Assembly: GCF_024171695.1 (NCBI RefSeq)
Contig: NZ_JAMTCF010000014.1
Span: forward strand, 124,001 to 188,000
Length of the DNA: 64,000 bases
Origin: Actinosynnema pretiosum
GTDB lineage: Bacteria > Actinomycetota > Actinomycetes > Mycobacteriales > Pseudonocardiaceae
Direction of reading: 5' to 3'
Shown: in pieces, positions 6,760 through 14,475 of the stretch
Numbering within the stretch: position 1 is the first letter of the stretch
How the letters are laid out: each line of letters begins with the position of its first letter
Notes under the pieces: model-generated
Database searches by the model: none
Seen by the model: only the letters and a program-made list of their open reading frames with translations
What the model was told of the DNA's origin: nothing
Program-made: the position numbers and the translations under genes

Positions 6760-8843
6760 CCAGCACACACCCCACCTCTCCCCCGCGGCCCAACCCGCTG
6801 CTCGACCCCGACTTCGACTCGGTGCCGCCACTGGCGCGGGTGCGCGCGGAGCACCTGGTGCCCGCCCTGCACCTCGCGCTGCAGCGGCGCGAGCAGGCGA
6901 TCGCCCTGGTCGCCGCCGACACCGACGAGCCGACCGCAGGCAACACCCTGGACGCGCTCGCCACCGGAGACGCGCTGCTGCTGCGGGTGGGCCGGGTGCT
7001 CTCGATCCTGCTCCAGGCGGCCAGCACCCCGCAGGTGCGCCAGGCCCAGGAGGCCTACGACGACCTGGTCGCCGCCCAGGACCTGCGGGCGCGGTCCGAC
7101 CCCGCCCTGCGGCTGCGGCTGCGGGCCCTGGCCGCCCGCACGGACCTGACCACCGCGCAGCGCTGGCTCATCGAGCGGATGCTCACCGCCTCCCGCGAAC
7201 AGCAGGACGGCGACCTGCCCGAGCACGCCCGCCGGGCGGTGCGGGACCTGCAGGAGCGGGAGGGCCGGCTCGAACGGCGTGCGAGCGAGCTGATCGACCG
7301 GGCCACCCACCGCTGCCAGGTGCTCGTCGAGCACGAGCTGACCGAGCTGACCGGGCTGGGCGCCGGGCAGCGCCGCGCGGCCCGCGCCGCCGCCCTCGCC
7401 GCCGGCCGCGAGGGCTGGCTGCTGCCCCTGGACGCGCCCCTGCTCCAGCCGCTGCTGGCCCGCCTGGACGACCCCGCCGTGCGCGAGGTGCTGCACCGCG
7501 CCTCGCTGGAACGCGGCCAGGACCCCCGGTTGCGGGAGGCGGTGACGGCGCTGGTCGACACCCGCGCCCGCCTGGCCCACGCCCACAGACACCCCCACCA
7601 CGCCGCCTGGACCCTGCAGGAGCAGGGCGCGGGCAGCCTGGAGCGGGTCGAGCGGTTCGTGGCCGCGCTGCTGCCCCCGACCGTGGCCGCCGCCCACCGG
7701 GACGACGCCACGCTCGCCGCGCTCGCCCGCCGGCACGGCCTGCCCCTGGACGAGCACGGGCGGGCACGCGCCTGGGACCGGCCGTGGCTGGCCGACCACA
7801 CCCGCCAGGACGCGGGCCTGGACGGAGAGGAACTGGCCCGCCACCTGGAACTCGGCGTCGTCCTGACCGGCGCGTTCGAGCTCGCGGAGAAGGTCTTCGG
7901 GGTCGGGCTGGTCGAGGTCCACGACCCCGACCTGGCCTACGCGCCGGGCGTGCGGACCTGGCGGGCGCACGACCTGAACCAGGGCGACCGGCCGCTCGGG
8001 ATCCTGCTGCTCGACCCCGCCGCCCGCACCGGCAAACGACCCGGCGGCTGGACGGTGGAGGTGCAGGCCCGCTCCCACGTGCCCACCGCCCCCGCCCTGG
8101 CGGCGGTGTGCCTGTCCCTGCCCACCCCCGACGACGGCGGCCCGCTGCTGCTCACCCCCCAGCAGGCCGCCACCACCTGGCACGAGATCGGCCACGCCCT
8201 GCACGCCCTGCTCACCGACACCGGCTACGCCCAGGCCAGCTACGTGCACCTGCCCCGCGACCTGGTCGAGGTCCCCGGCGTGCTGCTGGAGATGGCCTGC
8301 CTGGACCCGCGCGTGATCACCGGCTGGGCCCGCGACCACAACGCCGGAACCCCGCTACCGGCCGCCACCGCCGACCACCTGGCCGCCGCGCTGCGCGCGG
8401 GCGCCGCCGAGGCCACCGCCGCGATGCTGGGCACCGTCCTGCTCGACCTGGCCGCGCACACCCGGACCAGCACCGACACCGACCCCCTGGACCTCGACCT
8501 GCTCCAGCACCAAGCGCTGGCCGAGGCGGGCCTGGCCGACACCGGCGTCGCACCCCGCTACCACTGGCCGATGGCCAGACACCTGTGGACGGGCGGCTAC
8601 GAGAGCCGGTTCTACGGCTACCTCTGGGCGGACGCGGTCGCGGCGGGCCTGCTCGAGGCGCTGGTCACCGCCCTGGGCCACGGCCCCGACGCACCCCAGG
8701 CCCGCACGCGGCTGAGAAAGCTGTTCACCGGCGGCGCCGCCCACCCGGAGCGCTACCCCGCCCCCGACCCCGCCGCCCTGCTGGAGCGGCTCGGCCTGCT
8801 CGACCACACCGGTTCCACGACCGGGGGCGACTGTTCCCCCTGA
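6756..8843 (+). CDS. M3 family zinc metallopeptidase (oligopeptidase-like)
   Basis: The protein has 695 residues, the size of oligopeptidase A or thimet-type enzymes. The zinc site is HEIGH at residues 476-480, followed by a third ligand candidate Glu505 in LVEVPGVLLEMA, exactly 25 residues after the second histidine as in family M3. The N-terminal two thirds is the helical lid (MLTASREQQDGDLPEHARRA region). There is no signal peptide, so it should cleave short peptides in the cytoplasm. GTG 6756 overlaps the stop of the winged-helix/TPR-like gene. The coupling to a putative signalling protein is unusual for a housekeeping peptidase. Confidence 0.9.
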   Translation: MTSTHPTSPPRPNPLLDPDFDSVPPLARVRAEHLVPALHLALQRREQAIALVAADTDEPTAGNTLDALATGDALLLRVGRVLSILLQAASTPQVRQAQEAYDDLVAAQDLRARSDPALRLRLRALAARTDLTTAQRWLIERMLTASREQQDGDLPEHARRAVRDLQEREGRLERRASELIDRATHRCQVLVEHELTELTGLGAGQRRAARAAALAAGREGWLLPLDAPLLQPLLARLDDPAVREVLHRASLERGQDPRLREAVTALVDTRARLAHAHRHPHHAAWTLQEQGAGSLERVERFVAALLPPTVAAAHRDDATLAALARRHGLPLDEHGRARAWDRPWLADHTRQDAGLDGEELARHLELGVVLTGAFELAEKVFGVGLVEVHDPDLAYAPGVRTWRAHDLNQGDRPLGILLLDPAARTGKRPGGWTVEVQARSHVPTAPALAAVCLSLPTPDDGGPLLLTPQQAATTWHEIGHALHALLTDTGYAQASYVHLPRDLVEVPGVLLEMACLDPRVITGWARDHNAGTPLPAATADHLAAALRAGAAEATAAMLGTVLLDLAAHTRTSTDTDPLDLDLLQHQALAEAGLADTGVAPRYHWPMARHLWTGGYESRFYGYLWADAVAAGLLEALVTALGHGPDAPQARTRLRKLFTGGAAHPERYPAPDPAALLERLGLLDHTGSTTGGDCSP

Positions 8844-8908
8844 AGTCATAAGCCCTGGTCAGGAGGTGTGAACTGGTACGTCGGCGGCATCCGGGGGCGG
8901 GGTCGGTG

Positions 8909-8944
8909 TACCAGTTCGCGTACCAGTCGGCGTACCAGTTCGCG
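8909..8944. repeat. Three tandem 12-bp repeats, iteron or operator-like
   Basis: TACCAGTTCGCG, TACCAGTCGGCG and TACCAGTTCGCG follow each other without gap. An inverted ACTGGTA lies at 8872-8878. The 12-bp period places sites on roughly the same helix face. They lie between the peptidase gene and the small membrane-protein gene at 9101. Confidence 0.55.
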
Positions 8945-9100
8945 CGGCATGGTCACCGGCGGAGACCGCGATCGGACTGCACCACCTTCCCCGAGGGCGG
9001 TGCCCGGATGTCGCCGGCCTCCACCGGTCCTTGGCCACCGCCCAGGACCACCAGATGGGCACGGCGGGACGGTCATGCCCGAGCCGAGGAGGTCGCGCAG

Positions 9101-9226
9101 ATGAACACCCTGGCCCAACAGGTCCGGCACCTGGTCGAGACGGTGCTGACGCCCGCCGCGGACCCGGACCTGACGCTCCGCGTCGTGGTGCTGATCCTGG
9201 CCCTGAACGTGCTCCTGGGACGCTGA
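9101..9226 (+). CDS. Small tail-anchored membrane protein (41 aa)
   Basis: It reads MNTLAQQVRHLVETVLTPAA, then a C-terminal hydrophobic helix (LRVVVLILALNVLLG). AGGAGG lies 9 nt before the ATG, the best ribosome site in this stretch. A 41-residue protein with one C-terminal membrane segment resembles many small membrane regulators, but no function can be assigned. Confidence 0.6.
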   Translation: MNTLAQQVRHLVETVLTPAADPDLTLRVVVLILALNVLLGR

Positions 9227-9407
9227 GCACGGCCAAGCCGACGACCGCCACGTGCCCATCACCGCGCTGGTCCGGCCTTATGCCCTCTTCAGGTGCAGTC
9301 GGTCCCCGGCTCGTTGTGAGCCGACTACACCCGAAGAGCCGTTGACACCCCGGCGTGCGGACTGGTCTGCGCGTCGCTGCACACCACCGGTCCGCAACAG
9401 CAGGCTC

Positions 9408-9930
9408 CTAGCAGGTGTCGACCAGGTCGCCCAGCGTGGCGCTGTGGCTCTGTCGCAGCACCGAGGCAGTGAGCACCAAGGCGTGCAACGCGTTGACCTA
9501 GGTGTACTGCACCGCGCCCACTCCGTGCGCGCTGGCGTGCCGGTTGATCTCGGTCGGCACCTTGTCGCCGGGCCAGAACGTGTTCAAGGCCGAGACCACC
9601 GGCCGATGGGTGATCGCCCACACCACCAACCGCCCATCCGGCTCCTCCTCGACCTGCTCGATCAGCTTCTTGTAGAACTGCGTCTTGTTGACCAACAGGT
9701 CCGGGTTGGCTTTGCACAGCAGGGTGTCCAGCGTGTTCACCGCCAGCACCTGAGCGGCGGCACGGTGCCCCGCCCGGAACGCGGCCACCGCAGCGCCCAG
9801 GAACCCGGCCAGCTCGGCATACTCACCCCGCCCAGTCTCCTGCAGAACCGCCTCGCAGTCCTGCAGCAGGTCCTGGCGGTGCTCGAGCAGCACCGCCAGG
9901 CGCCTTTCCTTGTCGGGCTCAGCCAACAGG
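9408..9930 (-). pseudogene. HEPN-like protein remnant: 5' truncated and interrupted by in-frame TAG
   Basis: The readable part runs EHRQDLLQDCEAVLQETGRG ... FRAGHRAAAQVLAVNTLDTL ... EINRHASAHGVG. The RHASAH segment fits the R-x4-H signature of HEPN ribonuclease-type domains. After AVQYT an in-frame TAG (9498-9500) interrupts the frame, yet the same frame continues with VNALHALVLTASVLRQ to a TAG at 9408-9410, which looks like the natural C-terminus. Upstream, the coding signal ends near 9925 where the opposite-strand DUF5753 fragment begins. It is therefore a double-damaged remnant. Confidence 0.65.
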
Positions 9931-10181
9931 GCCTGCAGGTGCTGCCCGCCGCCGCAGGCGCGCACCCCGCGCTGCACGGCTCGTTCGTGCTGCTGCGCCT
10001 GCCGATCGAGGACGACCCCGGCCTGGTCTACCTGGAGGATCGGCTCGGCGGGCGCTACTACCAGGACGCGGCCGAGGTCGCCGAGTACGACCACGTGCTC
10101 GACCACCTGCGCGCCCGGTCGCTGAACCGGGCAGACTCCAGCCAGAAAATCCACGCCATCGCCGAGGAGATCCCCGCATGA
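9925..10181 (+). pseudogene. C-terminal fragment of an XRE-DUF5753 regulator
   Basis: From about 9925 the frame reads LQVLPAAAGAHPALHGSF, LVYLEDRLGGRYYQ and VLDHLRARSLNR. This is the end of DUF5753, matching the complete regulator at 3273-4196 in layout. The helix-turn-helix and most of the effector domain are absent. Its TGA overlaps the ATG of the DUF397 gene, as in intact pairs. The left edge coincides with the broken end of the HEPN remnant on the other strand, so a single rearrangement or deletion may have produced both. Confidence 0.75.
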
Positions 10182-10405
10182 ACCGCGACCGCGACGCCGC
10201 CCGCGTCCTGCTCAGCGCGACGCCCGGCCGCAAGTCCACCCGCAGCACGGGCGGCAACAGCGCCTGCGTGGCCGTGGCCGCCGTCCCCGGCCTGCCCTGG
10301 GTGGGCCTGCAGGACACCAAGCTCCTCGTCGACGCCGACGGGACCCGCCCCACCCTCGTGGTCCCCACCGCCGCCTTCCGCGCCCTGGTGCGCACCCTGA
10401 CCTGA
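10178..10405 (+). CDS. DUF397 family small protein
   Basis: The 75-residue product has the DUF397 pattern (GNSACVAVAAVPG, WVGLQDTKL, then VVPTAAFRALVRTL). The ATG overlaps the stop of the truncated regulator. With its XRE partner destroyed it is probably an orphan and may no longer be expressed. A strong hairpin follows at 10448. Confidence 0.8.
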   Translation: MNRDRDAARVLLSATPGRKSTRSTGGNSACVAVAAVPGLPWVGLQDTKLLVDADGTRPTLVVPTAAFRALVRTLT

Positions 10406-10775
10406 CCCGGTCCGCCGCCGCCCTGTGTGGACGGCCCCGAGGCGACCGGTGATGGCCGCGCCCTTCTGCTCGAATAGCGCGGCCATCACCGCGTCCAGGG
10501 GCGTGCACCGCATGGACGTCCAACAGCGTCGACGAGCCGGACAGGGGCTGCGGCGGGGTGCCCGACACCGCCGCAACTCTCGCTTCCGGCGCATCGGCTG
10601 GGGTGCGTGGGGCTGCGGCGAGCCCGTCGTATTCGCCTCGCACAGTGTTTTTTCAGGGCGCTCGTCTCCGCCACCAGGTCCGTTGCGGAGTCGAGCACGG
10701 TGCGAGAGCAACGGGTAGTCATGGGCATAGGTCCCATTGGCAAGCTGTCAATGACCAGAAGAACCCGGCTGCGCC
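10406..10775. other. Intergenic region with a 14-bp hairpin
   Basis: No convincing gene is seen in either strand. The main structure is a perfect inverted repeat, GGTGATGGCCGCGC at 10448-10461 and its complement at 10477-10490, with a 15-nt loop. It lies 43 nt past the DUF397 stop and could act as a bidirectional terminator between the converging genes. Confidence 0.5.
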
Positions 10776-12020
10776 TCATTCCCCGGAAACGCCTTCTGAG
10801 GCCTCGCGCCCCTCAACGAAGGGCTCCCCCGGCGGCTTACTGCCGGATCCAAGACTGTCTTCTGACGAGTCACTTCCCGGCAAGGAAAAACCCTGATCAA
10901 GTTTCGCATCCTGTAAAAAAGCACCTCGAAGATCCGCCCCCTGCCGGTGCACCTCCAGGGGACCGTCCCCAGACAGATGCGCGTCCCGGAGATCCGCCCA
11001 CCGCAGGTCCGCCTTTCGGAGATCCGCCCCCGCCAGTTGCGCGTCCCGGAGATCCGCCCCCGCCAGTCGCGCGTCCCGGAGATCCGCGTCCCACAGGCTC
11101 ACCTCCCGAAGATCCGCCCCCGACAGGAGCGCGTTCCGAAGATCCGCCCCCGTCAGGACCGCCCCCCGAAGATCCGTACTCTGCAGGCTCGCCTCCCGGA
11201 GATCCACCTCCCACAGGTACGCGTTCCGAAGGTCCGCCCCATCTAGGTACGCGTTCCGGAGATCCGCCTTCAACAGGTCCACCCTTCGGAGATCCGCGTC
11301 CCATAGGCGTGCCTTCCGGAGATCCGCCCCATCCAGATTTACGTTTCCGAAATTAGTGTTTGCCAGGTTGACTTTTGTCAGGTGCAGTCGGCTCAGGTCG
11401 ATCTGGTTGCGTTCGCGTCGTGGCCTGGTGGGGCGTTGGCCCAGGGCGGTGAGGGCTGCCTGTACGTCCGCTGGAGGTTCGTCGGGGAGTTCGGGCGGCT
11501 CGGTGCCGATGGGCGGGTGCATCCACCTCTCGTTCGTCGGTGTCTCGTCTGCTCGGCGGGGTGTCCGCTCGCGGATGAAGGCCACCAGCACCTTGACCAC
11601 GTGGCCGTGGTGTTGTGGTGAGTCGCGCATGACGTGTTCGAGGGCGTGGATGCCGCCGATGCGCACGTACAGCTCGTCGGAGCCCAGGCGTTCGAGTGCT
11701 TTGGTGAACCGGTCGGTGACCTGGCCGCGGTGGGCGAGCCGGTAGTTCCTGGCGGTGTAGAGCAGACCCACGGCCACCACCAGCGCGCCGCCGATGGAGA
11801 TCACGGCCAGCCGGGCGTTGTGCACGGCGGTGAGCTTGTGTTCCGCAGCCACCTCCCCGAACACGTCCTCGTCGATCAGGAACTTCGGCGCCTCCTGGAT
11901 CGCGAACACGTATAGCGCCACCATCGCGACGCCCAGCGCCCCGACCGTGGCGACCCGTGCGATCGTGGCAACCCACGTGGTCGTGGCGGCGCGGCCACGC
12001 GCAGATAAACCCATGCGCAC
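10776..12020 (-). CDS. Pentapeptide-repeat membrane protein
   Basis: Two membrane segments lie in the N-terminal part (about residues 27-45, VGALGVAMVALYVFAI, and 73-90, AVISIGGALVVAVGLLY). A cytoplasmic helical region follows (FTKALERLGSDELYVRIGGI). From about 215 to 375 come roughly 30 pentapeptide repeats of A(D/N)LRx type (GADLRDARLAGADLRDAQLA), which fold as a right-handed beta-helix. Such proteins with an N-terminal two-helix anchor are common in actinomycetes and their role is unknown. GTG 12020 is chosen over ATG 12014 because GAGG is better spaced. The repeat DNA is itself nearly repetitive with 15- and 30-bp units. Confidence 0.9.
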   Translation of the reverse strand: MRMGLSARGRAATTTWVATIARVATVGALGVAMVALYVFAIQEAPKFLIDEDVFGEVAAEHKLTAVHNARLAVISIGGALVVAVGLLYTARNYRLAHRGQVTDRFTKALERLGSDELYVRIGGIHALEHVMRDSPQHHGHVVKVLVAFIRERTPRRADETPTNERWMHPPIGTEPPELPDEPPADVQAALTALGQRPTRPRRERNQIDLSRLHLTKVNLANTNFGNVNLDGADLRKARLWDADLRRVDLLKADLRNAYLDGADLRNAYLWEVDLREASLQSTDLRGAVLTGADLRNALLSGADLREVSLWDADLRDARLAGADLRDAQLAGADLRKADLRWADLRDAHLSGDGPLEVHRQGADLRGAFLQDAKLDQGFSLPGSDSSEDSLGSGSKPPGEPFVEGREASEGVSGE

Positions 12021-12249
12021 AGTGTCGGGCTACCTCGCCCAGCGCCCAGCACCGCATCCCCGCACAGCGGTGTCCGCCCCGCGACCAGTACCGATCTGTG
12101 GTTCTCGGTGGCGCCCCCAGCGCACCATGTGCGTTGGGGGCCCGGGCAGGCTCTTGGCAGGCTGTTGGGGCTCTGGCGACTGCGACAAGGCCATCAGAGC
12201 GCGCGCGTGCGAGGGGCCTCGTTGTACTGCGCCGGGTCTTACCGGAACG

Positions 12250-12660
12250 TCAGAGCGCGATCTGCCCGTCGGCCAGCGCCCGGCACAGGCATCGCACCCC
12301 GCCGGAGACCGCGATCCGCCCGGCCGTCAGGGCGGGCAGGGGGAAGTAGCCGATCTCGTCGTGCGCGTCTTCCTGCGGGGCCGGGGTCCCGGAGGTGATC
12401 GTCGCCGTGAACCCGGTGTACTCCACGGTCCTGGTCCCGTCGGGGAAGCGGCCGACTCCCAGTCCGGTGCCGAGGGCGATCTCGACGCCGAGTTCCTCGC
12501 GGGCCTCGCGCACTGCGGCGGCCGCGGCGCTCTCCCCCTCTTCCTGCTTGCCGCCGGGGATCTCCCAGCGTCCTGCCCCGTCGGGCAGCACGCGGCGTAG
12601 CAGCATGACCCGGCCCTGCTCGTCGCGGATGACGCACCCGGCCACGGCGATCTCTCCCAC
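12250..12660 (-). CDS. NUDIX hydrolase
   Basis: The 136-residue protein contains the complete Nudix box at residues 37-59: GKQEEGE, seven residues, then REAREELGV, which matches Gx5Ex7REUxEExGU. Such enzymes hydrolyse nucleoside diphosphates linked to another moiety. The small MutT-like size fits a dNTP or oxidised nucleotide sanitising role, but substrate cannot be read from sequence. GTG 12660 is chosen because AAGGGGAG lies 7 nt upstream and the conserved domain begins at once (GEIAVAGCVIRDEQGRV). Confidence 0.9.
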   Translation of the reverse strand: MGEIAVAGCVIRDEQGRVMLLRRVLPDGAGRWEIPGGKQEEGESAAAAAVREAREELGVEIALGTGLGVGRFPDGTRTVEYTGFTATITSGTPAPQEDAHDEIGYFPLPALTAGRIAVSGGVRCLCRALADGQIAL

Positions 12661-12849
12661 CCGGATTCTCCCCTTCGTCCTGTGTATCGGCTCGTGTCGG
12701 TGGTCCCGCAACAACGCAGCCCGCCGCCCTGTCCAGATCCCGTCTTCCTGAAGGTGTGCCGGTCGCACGCTGTCCGTCCTGGCGCCCCCGCGCTGCCTGA
12801 AGGCGGGGATGGAACGCGCGCGGCTCCCCCGCGACAGGGCCCCTGCGGG

Positions 12850-13449
12850 TTACCGTCCCGGTCGTAGCAGGTTCTCCACCAGATCCTGCGCGAGCATTCG
12901 CGCGCCCTCGCACGGCTCCGGGAAGCGCTCCTCGAAGCCCGGCACGACGGTGGAGGTGGCCGTCAGGTGCTGGCCGTCGGCGGTGTCCACCATGACGTCG
13001 CAGTTGAGGGGACGTGCGGGCAGGGTCACCGTGATCGCGGGGAATCCGAGGATGGGGTCGATGGGCGTGGGGCGGCCCAGTCGCTTGCCGTCCGCCCAGA
13101 AGGCGATGCCCTCGGTGGCCACCGGGATCACCTGGATGGCGCTGCCGTTGACGACCCAGGTGCAGGTGGGCGCGCCGGTGAGGTCGTCGGTCCCGGCACT
13201 GCCGGGGCGGGTGAAGCCGAGCGCCTGGAGTTGTTGCTGGGTGAGCATCGTGCACGGGTCCGCGCCGTTGAACCGGAGCTCGCGGGGCCGTGTGGGCGCG
13301 GAGGTGGTCGACGTCCCGGTGCTCGTGCCGGCATCGCTTGCTCCCGCGCCCTTGTCGACGGGGCGCGGCGTCCCCTGTTCGGTGGCGCAGGCGGCCAGCA
13401 CGCTGGCCAGCAGCGCGAGCACGAGCGGTAGGGCCCGCCGAGGCGCCAT
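12850..13449 (-). CDS. DUF3558 family lipoprotein
   Basis: The ATG gives a short basic start, a hydrophobic segment and the lipobox LASVLAAC, so the mature protein is lipid-anchored outside the cell. A Thr/Ser/Pro-rich linker follows. The DUF3558 domain includes NGADPCTMLTQQQLQALGF, a CTW motif and NCDVMVDTADGQHL, with paired cysteines. The family is typical of Pseudonocardiales and mycobacteria and has no established function. Two paralogs lie at 15822 and 16542. Confidence 0.85.
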   Translation of the reverse strand: MAPRRALPLVLALLASVLAACATEQGTPRPVDKGAGASDAGTSTGTSTTSAPTRPRELRFNGADPCTMLTQQQLQALGFTRPGSAGTDDLTGAPTCTWVVNGSAIQVIPVATEGIAFWADGKRLGRPTPIDPILGFPAITVTLPARPLNCDVMVDTADGQHLTATSTVVPGFEERFPEPCEGARMLAQDLVENLLRPGR

Positions 13450-13614
13450 GCGTCCGACGGGCAGCCCGTGGCCTCTCGCCCGCCCGTGCCGACGTCGCGT
13501 GCCCGCTGGGCGCCCCCCTGGAGCAGGGGGTGGATTCCGGGCGTTTTCCCTGCTCGACGCAGGAGCGGTGTCGTTGCCGTGCATCGCTGTCGGGTCCTTC
13601 CAAGTCGATGTGGA

Positions 13615-14475
13615 TCAGGCGAGCGGTTCTTGGTCCAGTCGCTCGATCAGCCGTGCGCTGTCCTCGCCGGTCAGGGCGTGCTCGCGCAGGTCCGCGTACC
13701 GCTGCTGGTGGTATTCGCACTCGCCCCGGTCCTGCTCGAACTTCCAGCTCGCGTGCTCCTCGCCCAGGACCAGCAGGGCGCGGGCGCGGTCCGGGGAGCG
13801 CAGCACGCTGAACGGGGTCAGCAGGCCGGGGTTGACCGCGCCCAGCGGCAGCACGCGCACCTGCCAACGGCCCTGCCGGGCGACCTGGGCCAGGTGCTGG
13901 AGCTGTCCGGGACCGTAGGGCGGGCGCAGCCTGAGCAGCGTCGCCTCCTCGATCAGGAACTCCCGCCGCAGGCCGGTGAAGCCCTCGGCCGTGGCCCAGT
14001 GCTGGCGGGCGTGCTGCAGGGTGATCGTCTGCTCGGCGACGCGCGGGGGTATCCGGATCGCGGTGGCCAGGGCGCGGGCGTAGTCGGTGGTGCGCAGCAG
14101 GACCGGGATGATGCCTCCGGCCAGCGTCATGGTGTGGGCGGCGGCGTGCTCGTAGGCGGCGAAGTCCGTGTCCGCCGACTTCAGGGCGGTGTGCGCGTCG
14201 AGCAGGCACCGCCCGCGCCCGGCGCGTGCCTTGGCCCTCATCGCCTCGACGGCGGCAGGGTCCTGCACCCCGTAGAGCGCCAGCAGCGCGGTCAGGTCGG
14301 CGGCCTTGACGCGCTGCCACCCGCCCTCCATGCGGATGATCTTGGACAGGGAGACCTCCAGCGCCGCGCTGACCTGCTTCTGGTTCAGCCCTGCGGCCTG
14401 GCGCAGCTCGACGAGATCGTGGGCGATCTCGCGGCGGCCCCAGACCGGGCAGCCCGCCCCGGTGCACGCGCTCAC
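13615..14475 (-). CDS. XRE-family regulator with DUF5753-like domain
   Basis: Residues about 15-75 form the helix-turn-helix (LVELRQAAGLNQKQVSAALE, VSLSKIIRMEGG). The C-terminal region has IIPVLLRTTDYARALATAI and WQVRVLPLGAVNPGLLTPFS, as in DUF5753. GTG 14475 follows GGGGGAGGG and overlaps the stop of the winged-helix protein gene (GTGA), so the two are co-translated. Unlike most family members it has no DUF397 partner next to it. The winged-helix protein may replace that partner. Confidence 0.85.
   Translation of the reverse strand: MSACTGAGCPVWGRREIAHDLVELRQAAGLNQKQVSAALEVSLSKIIRMEGGWQRVKAADLTALLALYGVQDPAAVEAMRAKARAGRGRCLLDAHTALKSADTDFAAYEHAAAHTMTLAGGIIPVLLRTTDYARALATAIRIPPRVAEQTITLQHARQHWATAEGFTGLRREFLIEEATLLRLRPPYGPGQLQHLAQVARQGRWQVRVLPLGAVNPGLLTPFSVLRSPDRARALLVLGEEHASWKFEQDRGECEYHQQRYADLREHALTGEDSARLIERLDQEPLA

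Noticed and set aside
5037..8339. A 1100-residue open frame on the minus strand opposite the winged-helix/TPR-like and M3 genes
   Set aside because: Codon-position bias belongs to the plus-strand genes. The product is low-complexity Gly/Gln/Arg text with no domain, as expected of an antisense shadow in very GC-rich DNA.
8909..8944. Possible CRISPR array at the 12-bp tandem repeats
   Set aside because: Units are 12 bp, gapless and only three; there are no spacers and no cas genes.
10930..11345. Possible CRISPR or satellite repeats in the 10.9-11.3 kb region
   Set aside because: The periodicity is explained by the pentapeptide-repeat coding sequence on the minus strand.
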